Source: Allosphingosinicella deserti (GTDB lineage: Bacteria > Pseudomonadota > Alphaproteobacteria > Sphingomonadales > Sphingomonadaceae). Taken from it: DNA of 64,000 nt. Below the pieces are notes generated by a model. It searched no databases. It had not been told where the DNA came from and was given only the letters and a program-made list of their open reading frames with translations. Shown piece by piece: positions 57,009 through 64,000 of the stretch. The stretch covers positions 310,001 through 374,000 of the forward strand of contig NZ_PXYI01000006.1 in the NCBI RefSeq assembly GCF_003012735.1. Direction: 5' to 3'. Positions within the stretch are counted from its first letter, which is position 1, and each line of letters begins with the position of its first letter. Made by a program: the position numbers and the translations under genes.

Positions 57009-58310
57009 ATGTCGTATCTCAAGACCGCTCTCGTTGCTGCCTCCGCCCTTACCGCCAGCTTCGGTTTCGCCACTGCCGCCAACGCCCAGGCTTTCTATCT
57101 GCAGGAACAGTCGGCGCGCGCTGCCGGCCGCGCTTTCTCGGGCGAGGGTGCCGACACCGGCGCCGCCTCCTTGTGGTGGAACCCGGCGGCCATCGCCGGC
57201 ATCGAGACGACGGATGTGTCGCTGTCCGCCTCCCTTATTCTGCCGCGCGGGGAAGTCGCCAACAGCAACACTCTGATCCGCCGTCCCGGCCAGACCTTTG
57301 CCCCGGTGGGCGGCGATCCTGTTACCAAGAACCCGATCAACAATGGAATGCTTCCCGCCTTCGCCGTCGCTGTGCCGGTCAGCGATCGGCTCGCTTTCGG
57401 TCTCGCGGTCAGCTCGCCCTACAGCTTCACCACCGATTATGCGGAGGACAGCTGGGCCCGCTACACTGCCGACAAGACCAAGCTCTTGACCATGGATATC
57501 CAGCCCAGCGTTGCTTACGCGGTAACGGACTGGCTGCGCGCCGGTGCCGCGCTCAACGTCGAATATACCGACGCCAGCCTCTCCAATGCGCTGCCCAATC
57601 TCTCGGCAGCGCTTCCCGACGGCCGCCAGGTGCTGAAGGGCAATGGCTGGGATTTCGGCTGGTCCGCCGGCGTGCAGATGCACAATGAATTCGTCACCGT
57701 CGGCATCAGCTACAAATCGGCGATCAAGCACAAGCTTGACGGCTCGATCGAGATCAGCGGGCTGCAAGGTCCTCTCGCCGCGCAGAACCGCGAGCTCGAC
57801 GGAGTCAGCGCCACCTTCTACACGCCGGCGCAGATCATCGTCGGCGCGCGGTTCAAGGTCAGCCCCGCGCTCACCCTCAACACCCAGGGCATCCGCTACA
57901 CCTGGAGCAAGTTCGACGAGATCCGCCTCGGCGCGCCGCTCAACACGGCGATTCCCGAAGGCTATCAGAACAGCTGGAGCCTTGCCGGCGGCTTCGATTA
58001 TCAAGCCTCGGAGAAGCTGATCCTGCGCGCCGGCGTGCAGCACGCGTCGACTCCGACCGTCGACGGCGAGCGCGACGCACGCGTGCCGGACGCCGACCGC
58101 TGGAATTTCGGTGCCGGCGGCACCGTCCAGGTCAACCCGCGTCTCGCGCTCGACGCCGCCTTCAACTATGTCCATTTCGACAAGGAGACGATCGATCGCA
58201 CCACTGCCGCCTATGCCGGCACTGCCGCACAGACTCCGATCGTGGTCAACGGCACGCTGCGGGACGCCAAGGCGTTCATCATCTCGGTCGGCGGCCGGAT
58301 GACGTTCTAA
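57009..58310 (+). CDS. fadL: FadL-type outer-membrane fatty-acid transporter
   Basis: 433 residues from ATG 57009. Signal peptide YLKTALVAASALTASFGFATAANA, then AFYLQEQSARAAGRAFSGEGADTGAASLWWNPAAIAG, the conserved N-terminal plug region of FadL/OmpP1 (an NPA-like motif WNPAA). The rest is a 14-strand beta-barrel (YKSAIKHKLDGSIEISGLQG, RYTWSKFDEIRLG), ending IISVGGRMTF with the terminal Phe. It brings long-chain fatty acids or hydrophobic compounds across the outer membrane for the adjacent beta-oxidation genes. It is between DUF2147 and etfB. Confidence 0.92.
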   Translation: MSYLKTALVAASALTASFGFATAANAQAFYLQEQSARAAGRAFSGEGADTGAASLWWNPAAIAGIETTDVSLSASLILPRGEVANSNTLIRRPGQTFAPVGGDPVTKNPINNGMLPAFAVAVPVSDRLAFGLAVSSPYSFTTDYAEDSWARYTADKTKLLTMDIQPSVAYAVTDWLRAGAALNVEYTDASLSNALPNLSAALPDGRQVLKGNGWDFGWSAGVQMHNEFVTVGISYKSAIKHKLDGSIEISGLQGPLAAQNRELDGVSATFYTPAQIIVGARFKVSPALTLNTQGIRYTWSKFDEIRLGAPLNTAIPEGYQNSWSLAGGFDYQASEKLILRAGVQHASTPTVDGERDARVPDADRWNFGAGGTVQVNPRLALDAAFNYVHFDKETIDRTTAAYAGTAAQTPIVVNGTLRDAKAFIISVGGRMTF

Positions 58311-58319
58311 GGCACTGCC

Positions 58320-58373
58320 CCTCTCCCGTCGGGGCCCCGTCAAAGTGCAACTTTGATGGTCTCGAGGGAGAGG
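58320..58373. repeat. Nested palindromic stem between fadL and etfB
   Basis: Outer arms CCTCTCCC / GGGAGAGG enclose an inner stem TCAAAGT-GCA-ACTTTGA. The CCTCTCCC-GGGAGAGG ends recur around 60085-60203, a second element of the same look. It may act as terminator for fadL or as a processing site before etfBA. Confidence 0.55.
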
Positions 58374-58396
58374 AACGCTTGTGAGGAGAAGGTTGC

Positions 58397-59146
58397 ATGA
58401 AGCTGCTCGTGCCCGTGAAACGGGTGATCGATTACAATGTGAAGCCGCGGGTGAAGGCGGACGGCAGCGGGGTCGATCTCGCCAACGTCAAGATGAGCAT
58501 GAACCCGTTCGACGAGATCGCCGTGGAAGAGGCGATCCGGTTGAAGGAGAAGGGTGTCGCGACCGAGATCGTGGTGGTGTCGATCGGCCCTGCCAAGGCG
58601 CAGGAGACGTTGCGCACCGCGCTTGCGATGGGCGCCGATCGCGCGATCCTGGTTCAGACCGACGATGCGGTGGAGCCGCTCGCCGTCGCCAAGATCCTGG
58701 CGAAAATCGCCGCGGAGGAGCAGCCCGGCCTGGTCGTTCTCGGCAAGCAGGCGATCGACGACGATTCCAACCAGACCGGTCAGATGCTCGCCGCTCTGCT
58801 CGGCTGGGCCCAGGGCACGTTCGCCTCCAAGGTCGAGGTGTCCGGCGACAGCGTCGACGTCACCCGTGAGGTCGATGGCGGGCTGGAGACGGTGAAGCTG
58901 AAGCTTCCGGCGATCGTCACCACCGATCTGCGCCTCAACGAGCCGCGTTATGCGAGCTTGCCCAACATCATGAAGGCGAAATCGAAGCCGCTCGCGACCA
59001 AGTCTCCGGCCGATTACGGTGTCGACACGACGCCGCGGCTGACGACGCTTAGCGTGCGCGAGCCGTCGAAGCGCGAAGCCGGAGTCAAGGTCGGCTCCGT
59101 CGACGAGCTGATCGACCGCCTCCGCACCACGGGAGTTATCGGATGA
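58397..59146 (+). CDS. etfB: Electron transfer flavoprotein beta subunit
   Basis: 249 residues. Starts [20 protein letters not shown] as usual for EtfB and includes the signature VxExAxRxKE-like [23 protein letters not shown], and [15 protein letters not shown]. EtfB binds AMP and, with EtfA, takes electrons from acyl-CoA dehydrogenases to pass them to the ETF-ubiquinone oxidoreductase. Four-base overlap with etfA (ATGA). Placement after fadL puts it in the beta-oxidation block. Confidence 0.96.
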   Translation: MKLLVPVKRVIDYNVKPRVKADGSGVDLANVKMSMNPFDEIAVEEAIRLKEKGVATEIVVVSIGPAKAQETLRTALAMGADRAILVQTDDAVEPLAVAKILAKIAAEEQPGLVVLGKQAIDDDSNQTGQMLAALLGWAQGTFASKVEVSGDSVDVTREVDGGLETVKLKLPAIVTTDLRLNEPRYASLPNIMKAKSKPLATKSPADYGVDTTPRLTTLSVREPSKREAGVKVGSVDELIDRLRTTGVIG

Positions 59147-60072
59147 AGAGCCTCGTTCTCGTCGAACATGAAAATGGCGATCTGAAGGACGCCACCCTGT
59201 CGGCGGTCACCGCCGCTGCCAAGCTCGGCGAAGTCCACCTGCTGGTTGTCGGCGACAGCGTCTCCGGCGTTGCCGAGGCGGCGGCGAAGATTGCCGGCGT
59301 CGGCAAGGTCCACGTTGCCGAGGATGCCGCCTACGCCCACCAGCTGGCCGAGAATGTCGCGCCGGTCATCGCCCAACTCATGGGCCACCACGACGCGTTC
59401 GTCGCGCCGGCGACGACCACCGGCAAGAATGTCGCGCCGCGCGTCGCCGCCTTGCTCGACGTGATGCAGATTTCGGATGTGATCGACGTGGTCGATGCCG
59501 ACACCTTCGTGCGGCCGATCTACGCCGGCAACGCGATCGCCACGGTCAAGTCGTCCGACGCGAAGAAGGTACTCACCGTTCGCGGCACGGCGTTCGAGAA
59601 AGCGGCGCGCGACGGCGGCTCCGGCACGATCGAGGCGGTCTCGGGCAGCGGCGATGCCGGCCTGTCCAGCTTCGTCGGCGCCGAGATCGCCGCCTCGGAG
59701 CGCCCCGAACTGACCAGCGCCAAGATCATCGTCTCGGGCGGGCGCGCGCTCGGCTCGGGCGAGGCCTTCCACCAGGTCATCGATCCGCTTGCGGACAAGC
59801 TCGGCGCCGCGGTCGGTGCCAGCCGCGCCGCCGTCGATGCCGGCTACGCGCCGAACGATTACCAGGTCGGCCAGACCGGCAAGATCGTCGCTCCGGAGCT
59901 TTATGTCGCGGTCGGCATTTCGGGCGCGATCCAGCATCTTGCCGGAATGAAGGATTCCAAGCTGATCGTTGCGATCAACAAGGACGAGGATGCCCCGATC
60001 TTCCAGGTCGCCGACATCGGCCTGGTCGGCGACCTGTTCAAACTGGTGCCCGAACTGACCGAGAAGCTCTAG
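59143..60072 (+). CDS. etfA: Electron transfer flavoprotein alpha subunit
   Basis: 309 residues. The C-terminal FAD domain is clear: [70 protein letters not shown] with the usual Arg and Ser contacts, ending [13 protein letters not shown]. It holds FAD and forms a heterodimer with EtfB. The start overlaps the etfB stop by 4 bp. It is followed by a repeat-rich intergenic stretch. Confidence 0.96.
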   Translation: MKSLVLVEHENGDLKDATLSAVTAAAKLGEVHLLVVGDSVSGVAEAAAKIAGVGKVHVAEDAAYAHQLAENVAPVIAQLMGHHDAFVAPATTTGKNVAPRVAALLDVMQISDVIDVVDADTFVRPIYAGNAIATVKSSDAKKVLTVRGTAFEKAARDGGSGTIEAVSGSGDAGLSSFVGAEIAASERPELTSAKIIVSGGRALGSGEAFHQVIDPLADKLGAAVGASRAAVDAGYAPNDYQVGQTGKIVAPELYVAVGISGAIQHLAGMKDSKLIVAINKDEDAPIFQVADIGLVGDLFKLVPELTEKL

Positions 60073-60084
60073 AACTCCTCAGCG

Positions 60085-60203
60085 CCTCTTCCCTTCAGGG
60101 GGAGAGGCCGGGAAGAGGGGCAGTGCCTCTCCTCCCGCGCCCCCTGTCCGAGAACCAGTCTCCCCCTCTCCCTACCCTCTCCCCTGAAGGGGAGAGGAGG
60201 GGT
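60085..60203. repeat. Purine/pyrimidine-rich palindromic repeat region
   Basis: Contains two hairpins: CCTCTTCCC / GGGAAGAGG (60085-60118) and CCTCTCCCC-TGAA-GGGGAGAGG (60176-60197). The second is a form seen repeatedly between genes of many sphingomonads. It probably ends the etf transcript. Confidence 0.6.
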
Positions 60204-60241
60204 ACAGTGTGGTCGGGGGGCGACTCGGGAAGGAGCCGCTC

Positions 60242-60616
60242 GTGAGCGTTCGTGGAAGCTGCCACTGCCAGGCCGTCCGCCTGATCCTCACGGAAAGGCC
60301 GCACGAGGTCATCGCCTGCGATTGCTCGCTGTGCAGCCGGCGCGGAATGCTGTGGGCCCATTATGACGACAGCCAGGTCGCGACGGACGGGTATACGGAA
60401 GGCTATGTCTGGGGGAGCGAGACGATTCGCTTCCATCATTGCCCGAAATGCGGGTGCACGACCCACTGGCATTCCAATTCCCAGCTCGGCGGCCGGATCG
60501 GGGTCAACGCGCGATTGATCGAAGGCTTCCATGAAGCGGGAGGCGCCAGCACCTCGCAATATGATTTCGGCGACGGTCCCGTACCGATCAGCTTCCTCTC
60601 CGGCGCGAACGGCTGA
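60242..60616 (+). CDS. GFA family zinc-binding protein
   Basis: 124 residues from GTG 60242, supported by AAGGAG six bases upstream; an ATG upstream at 60209 is in frame but lacks such a site. Family of glutathione-dependent formaldehyde-activating-enzyme-like folds. Zinc ligands are visible: GSCHCQAV (Cys7, Cys9), CDCSLCSRRG (Cys26, Cys28, Cys31) and FHHCPKCGCTTHW. The protein lacks evidence for catalysis and most family members have no known reaction. It stands alone. Confidence 0.88.
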   Translation: MSVRGSCHCQAVRLILTERPHEVIACDCSLCSRRGMLWAHYDDSQVATDGYTEGYVWGSETIRFHHCPKCGCTTHWHSNSQLGGRIGVNARLIEGFHEAGGASTSQYDFGDGPVPISFLSGANG

Positions 60617-60638
60617 CGCCTGCGCACAGCGCCTCGCA

Positions 60639-61370
60639 TCATCGTCGATCATCACCGGCCCACGCCGCCGTCCACCATATTCCTTCCGGGCCGCCGCGAA
60701 CGGCGGTGGCGACCTTGCCATCAGGGCCGCGAGTGAAGCGCATCGTCGACAGCGGCCCGGCGCCGAAGCGATCGGGACCGATCGGAACCAGCGGCAACTT
60801 CGCGCCCGTCGTCCATTCGAGTTGGAGAAGCCCGTCCCGCTCGATCAGGCGGAAGCCGTCGCGCTTCGGGATCGAATAGGTCCCGATATAGTCTTCCAGC
60901 CGGGCCGCATCGGCGCTCGGTGCCTCGTGAAGCAATGCCGATTGGTGTCGTAGCTGGCGCCATTGGCCGCCTTCGAGGACGAAGGTGGTGGAGCCGCGCA
61001 ACCAGGAATCGCGCCGGCCCTTCGGATCGCGAAAGCGCACGATCGAGCTTCGGATCGCGACCTCGCCGACCCGGCTGATCGTCCGATCATATTCCCGAAT
61101 GTCGGAGATCTGCCGCGGAAGCTTGCCGCCGGCGACCAGCGTCAGCCAGATGTCGTAGCGATCCACCTGCCCGAAAGCGTGGAGCATCTCGAAACGGGGA
61201 TGGACAAGCCGCCGGAGCGCGGCGACGTCGCGCGCTTCGACCGCCCGCTGGATCGATTGGAACGCCTCCTCGACGGCGGCGTCGGTCATCGGCGCCGCGG
61301 CCGCGAGCGGTGCGGAAACGGTAAACAGGACGGCAGCGACGCCGCACAATTGAGAACCTCGAAGCGACAT
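60639..61370 (-). CDS. Exported NTF2-like (DUF4440/SnoaL-type) protein
   Basis: 243 residues from ATG 61370; another ATG at 61385 is possible. Signal peptide GSQLCGVAAVLFTVSAPLAAAA. The first domain looks like NTF2: EEAFQSIQRAVEARDVAALRRLVHPRFEMLHAFGQVDRYDIWLTLVAGG, with VRFRDPKGRRDSWLRGSTTFVLEGGQW as the later strands. The C-terminal 90 residues (LEDYIGTYSIPKRDGFRLIERDG) form a second small beta domain, of a kind found in beta-lactamase-related exported proteins. Function unknown. Confidence 0.7.
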   Translation of the reverse strand: MSLRGSQLCGVAAVLFTVSAPLAAAAPMTDAAVEEAFQSIQRAVEARDVAALRRLVHPRFEMLHAFGQVDRYDIWLTLVAGGKLPRQISDIREYDRTISRVGEVAIRSSIVRFRDPKGRRDSWLRGSTTFVLEGGQWRQLRHQSALLHEAPSADAARLEDYIGTYSIPKRDGFRLIERDGLLQLEWTTGAKLPLVPIGPDRFGAGPLSTMRFTRGPDGKVATAVRGGPEGIWWTAAWAGDDRR

Positions 61371-61577
61371 CAATGCCCCGTCCATGGAGGGGACCCGCGC
61401 GGGCGAGTCGCCCTGGAGATTACTCCATATGCGCGGCTGCTGTCCCGACAGGATCATCTGAACTCGCGATGCGTCGATCTGCGATTTGATGCGTTAAGCC
61501 CCGAACCGACGAGCAATCCGCGACCTCCTTCGGGCGGAAGCCGCGGCCTCTTTCGGGCGGAAGCGGACGGCTCCGTT

Positions 61578-61790
61578 ATGATTTTGGAAACGATGGATCC
61601 CTTACAAAGCACTATGCTTAGCGACGCGAGCCATCACATCAGCGATGCTGATCTTGCCGAAGTGCACCGGCTTGCCGCCCAAGGCCGCCGCATCCCCGAC
61701 ATCGTGCTCAAGGCGATCATGCGCCGCATGGAAGCGGCCGATGCGAGCCAGCGCCGGGCGGCAGACGCGGGCGTCGCGGAGAGAATGTGA
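61578..61790 (+). CDS. Small hypothetical protein
   Basis: 70 residues from ATG 61578; further in-frame ATG codons at 61593 and 61614. No ribosome site is convincing. The core LSDASHHISDADLAEVHRLAAQGRRIPDIVLKAIMRRMEAADASQRR is an amphipathic helical stretch. No family recognised. It lies alone between the NTF2-like and UrcA genes. Confidence 0.45.
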   Translation: MILETMDPLQSTMLSDASHHISDADLAEVHRLAAQGRRIPDIVLKAIMRRMEAADASQRRAADAGVAERM

Positions 61791-61885
61791 TCGCCCGAGC
61801 TTCCGCTATCCGTTTCACCATGCCGAAAGGGCGCTGAAGCTTCCGCTTCCGCGCCCTTGTTCGTGCCCGGCCGACCGCCGGACGT

Positions 61886-62239
61886 TCACCGGCTCCGCGC
61901 GGCGGCGGAATCGCCGGAGCTCGCCAGAAGGCGGTCCTCGCTGCTGCGGGACGCGGCGAGTGCCTGTTCGCGCTGACGCGCGGCCCCCTCGCGGGCTTCC
62001 ACCCGGCAACGGCGGACATCGTTCTTGCCCTCCAGGTTGATGTCTGACGCGGTGCCGCAAAAATCGCGGATCGCGCCGGCAATGCGGCGATCGAGCTCGG
62101 CGACTCCGCGCGCGCTGCCGAGGTCGAGGTCGTCATAGGTGATGTGGGCCGCAGCCGGCTGCGATTGCGGCTGTTGGGCGGCGACCGGCGCGAAGATGAA
62201 AAGGGCGCCGACGGTCACCAGCGAAAGGGGGATTTTCAT
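61886..62239 (-). CDS. UrcA family protein
   Basis: 117 residues. Signal peptide KIPLSLVTVGALFIFAPVAAQ. The mature part has the UrcA features: ITYDDLDLGSARGVAELDRRIAGAIRDFCGTAS and a later RRCRVEAR, so the two conserved cysteines that pair. UrcA proteins are periplasmic and specific to Alphaproteobacteria and relatives; role unknown. Transcribed away from a LysR gene, sharing 123 bp of intergenic DNA. Confidence 0.85.
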   Translation of the reverse strand: MKIPLSLVTVGALFIFAPVAAQQPQSQPAAAHITYDDLDLGSARGVAELDRRIAGAIRDFCGTASDINLEGKNDVRRCRVEAREGAARQREQALAASRSSEDRLLASSGDSAAARSR

Positions 62240-62337
62240 CGCTGTCTCCAGTGTTTCTGTGTGATGTGCCGGCGCCGGCGCAGAGCCTCTTTACGCCTAG
62301 CGCTGCAGGAATGACGAACAACGATGTTGCGAAGTCG

Positions 62338-62355
62338 TTCTGCAAAAGTGCAGAA
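62338..62355. promoter_or_regulatory. LysR operator candidate before the LysR gene
   Basis: Perfect palindrome TTCTGCA-AAAG-TGCAGAA, 7 bp arms, ending 7 bases before the LysR ATG and in the region shared with urcA. T-N11-A type symmetry fits LysR family recognition and autoregulation. Confidence 0.5.
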
Positions 62356-62362
62356 TAGCCCG

Positions 62363-63316
62363 ATGCTCGACTGGAACGATCTTCGCTATTTCCTGGCCGT
62401 CGCCGACAGCGGCAGCACGCTTGCCGCGGGGCGCGCCCTGCGGGTCAGCCAGACCACCGCCGCCCGCCGGGTCACCGCGCTCGAGGAGTCGCTCGGCACG
62501 ACCCTCTTCGAGCGACGGCAGGCCGGCTATGCGCTGACACCGGCGGGGGAAGCGCTGCTCGATCATGCCCGCAAGGTGGAAGCCGCGGCTTCGGCCTTCG
62601 CCGATGCCGCCGCCGCGCAGGTGCGCGAGGTCAGCGGGGGCGTGCGGCTGACCACCGAGGAAATCTTCGCGGTGACCGTGCTCGCGCCGATCCTGCGCGA
62701 TCTGCACGAACTCCATCCGTCGATCCGGATCGAGCTCGACACGAGCGAGGAGGTTCGCGATCTCGCCGCCGGGGCCGCCGATGTCGCGCTGCGCAGCGCG
62801 GACACGCTTTCGGGCGGCGGCCTGGTCGGCCGACGAGTCGCGACCGGTGACTGGGCAATCTATTGCAGCCGCGCTTACGCCGAGGCGAACGGCCGGCCGC
62901 GCAGCCGGCGAGCGCTGCGCCGCCATCCGCTGATCGGCGGCGGCGGGCGCAACGTCTGGCTGCATTATGGCGAGTGGCTGAAGCGCAACGAGCTCGAGGA
63001 CGCGGTGGCGATCCATCACGGCTCGGCGACCGGTCTCCTGTCGGCGGTGCGCTCGGGCTTCGGGCTGGCGGCCTTGCCCTGCTTCGTTGCCGATTTCGAC
63101 CCCGACCTGATCTGCTGCCTGCCGCCGGGGCAAGAAGGCCACAAGGGGCTGTGGCTGCTGACCCACGAACGGCTGCGCCACGTGCCGCCGGTGCGCCTCG
63201 TGCTCGATTTTCTTGCCGAGCGTTTGACGAGGCTCGCGTATGAAGGCGAGCAACGCCGCGCATCCGCGCTCCAGGAGCCGTTGCTGCCGACGGCGATGCC
63301 TCCGGCCCGATCCTGA
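62363..63316 (+). CDS. LysR family transcriptional regulator
   Basis: 317 residues from ATG 62363. N-terminal winged helix MLDWNDLRYFLAVADSGSTLAAGRALRVSQTTAARRVTALEESLGTTLFERR, then a coiled linker and a periplasmic-binding-protein-like effector domain (VSGGVRLTTEEIFAVTVLAPILRDL, VALRSAD, GFGLAALPCFVADFDPDL). It is of the group with MLDW(D/N)DLRYFL N-termini. Likely controls itself and maybe urcA, by the palindrome just upstream. No metabolic neighbour suggests the ligand. Confidence 0.92.
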   Translation: MLDWNDLRYFLAVADSGSTLAAGRALRVSQTTAARRVTALEESLGTTLFERRQAGYALTPAGEALLDHARKVEAAASAFADAAAAQVREVSGGVRLTTEEIFAVTVLAPILRDLHELHPSIRIELDTSEEVRDLAAGAADVALRSADTLSGGGLVGRRVATGDWAIYCSRAYAEANGRPRSRRALRRHPLIGGGGRNVWLHYGEWLKRNELEDAVAIHHGSATGLLSAVRSGFGLAALPCFVADFDPDLICCLPPGQEGHKGLWLLTHERLRHVPPVRLVLDFLAERLTRLAYEGEQRRASALQEPLLPTAMPPARS

Positions 63317-63349
63317 CCCGCTTTCCTTTCTGCTGACTCGGAGACACGC

Positions 63350-63874
63350 ATGCGCAAGACCCTCATCGCGGCCATTGCCGCCTTCGCGCTGGTGATCGCA
63401 GGCGGTGCCGGCTGGTATGTCTTCTCGCCGGGCTGGACGTTGCGATCGATGGTCGCGGCCGCCAAGGCGCGGGACGAGGCGGCCTTCTCCGCCTATGTCG
63501 ATTATCCGGCGCTGCGCCAGGACATGAAGGCCGAGCTCACCGCCCGGATCGAGCAAGAATCGAAGAAGGACGGCAGCCCGCAGGCGAAGCTCGCAGGCGT
63601 GATGGGCTTGGCGCTGATCGGTCCGCTCGTCGATCGGATGGTATCGCCTTCCGCGATCAACCAGGCCTTCACGCGGCTGACGATCGAGCAGCCGAAGGAC
63701 GCGTCCACCGGCAAGGACGAAAGGCCGGAGCCGGTGATCCGCCGTCAGGGGCTGAACCGCTTCGTCGTTGCCGGCAAGGACATGCCGGACAGCGGGCTGG
63801 TGTTCGCACGGCGCGGGCTTGGCTGGAAGCTGGTCGGGATCGATCTCCCCCCTGTGAAGGGCCCACAAGCCTAA
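63350..63874 (+). CDS. DUF2939 domain protein
   Basis: 174 residues with a hydrophobic N-terminal anchor (TLIAAIAAFALVIAGGAGWYVF). The rest is polar and helical (LRSMVAAAKARDEAAFSAYVDYPALRQDMKAELTARIEQESK, VVAGKDMPDSGLVFARRGLGWKLVGIDLP), the DUF2939 pattern. Function unknown. CGGAG lies eight bases ahead of the ATG. The stop codon overlaps that of the convergent partial gene (TAA at 63872-63874 against CTA at 63871-63873). Confidence 0.85.
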   Translation: MRKTLIAAIAAFALVIAGGAGWYVFSPGWTLRSMVAAAKARDEAAFSAYVDYPALRQDMKAELTARIEQESKKDGSPQAKLAGVMGLALIGPLVDRMVSPSAINQAFTRLTIEQPKDASTGKDERPEPVIRRQGLNRFVVAGKDMPDSGLVFARRGLGWKLVGIDLPPVKGPQA

Positions 63875-64000
63875 CCGGGATCGGCATCTCCGGCGGCCTC
63901 TGCCGTGATCCAGCCCTGGAACGCCGCCATAGCCGGGGTGGGCGCGCGTGACTTGAGCCAAGTGAGCCAGTAGCCGCCGGCCGGCGCGGCGGCGGCGAAC
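63871..64000 (-). CDS. C-terminus of a LysR family regulator, cut by the window edge
   Basis: Only the last 42 residues lie in the window; the 5' part is beyond base 64000. The tail GGYWLTWLKSRAPTPAMAAFQGWI is the usual end of the effector domain in GcvA-like LysR proteins (WLxW...F..WL). It overlaps the DUF2939 stop codon convergently. Confidence 0.7.
   Translation of the reverse strand, partial: FAAAAPAGGYWLTWLKSRAPTPAMAAFQGWITAEAAGDADPG

Overview
The window looks like chromosome of a high-GC alphaproteobacterium of the Sphingomonadales (Sphingomonas-like). This is inferred from strong GC bias, TonB-dependent receptors with N-terminal TonB boxes, UrcA, DUF2939, DUF899 and GFA family genes, and fatty-acid operons led by a MerR-type gene. 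No rRNA, tRNA, CRISPR, transposase or phage gene was seen, and almost all of the sequence is coding. || Region 1 (1-6781), iron: the 3' end of a siderophore receptor, tonB and piuC, facing an opposite-strand operon for a PepSY membrane protein, a DUF2271 protein, a DUF4198 protein and the flavin transferase ApbE. The DUF2271 protein carries a flavinylation-type SGAT motif, so this may be an ApbE-matured periplasmic ferric-siderophore reductase. Fur-box-like dyads precede both transcription units. || Region 2 (6903-17917), polysaccharide utilization: GH2 beta-galactosidase, DUF4861 and DUF2264 on the minus strand, divergent from a FadR-type GntR regulator, a GH105 unsaturated-uronyl hydrolase, kduI and a TonB-dependent receptor. 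Together they suggest use of a pectin-like or other uronate-containing glycan. Copies of a TTGTnnnATAA operator candidate link the plus-strand genes. || Region 3 (18053-24684): four overlapping genes, a MoxR AAA+ ATPase followed by three large or poorly known proteins, resembling the MoxR/vWA/beta-propeller (bpX) ternary systems predicted to act in biological conflict or chaperone roles. This is the most novel locus. || Region 4 (24797-41525) is mixed: a FixL-like kinase and a lone receiver, small exported proteins, an alpha/beta hydrolase, DUF6065, phytanoyl-CoA dioxygenase, a Rap1a-like protein, an AI-2E family permease beside a double TetR-like operator, PhoD, TMEM175 and a DUF899 pair. || Region 5 (41597-47915): three tandem RTX-like secreted paralogs with a shared architecture and near-identical C-terminal endings. 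|| Region 6 (48578-60072), fatty-acid beta-oxidation: MerR regulator, FadD, thiolase, fused hydroxyacyl-CoA dehydrogenase/enoyl-CoA hydratase, acyl-CoA dehydrogenase, DUF2147, FadL and EtfBA. LiuR-like operators with the long promoter spacers typical of MerR control lie before fadA and before the DUF2147-fadL-etf group. || Region 7 (60242-64000): GFA, NTF2-like, small hypothetical, UrcA, LysR with a palindromic site at its own start, DUF2939, and the C-terminus of a second LysR gene cut by the window edge.
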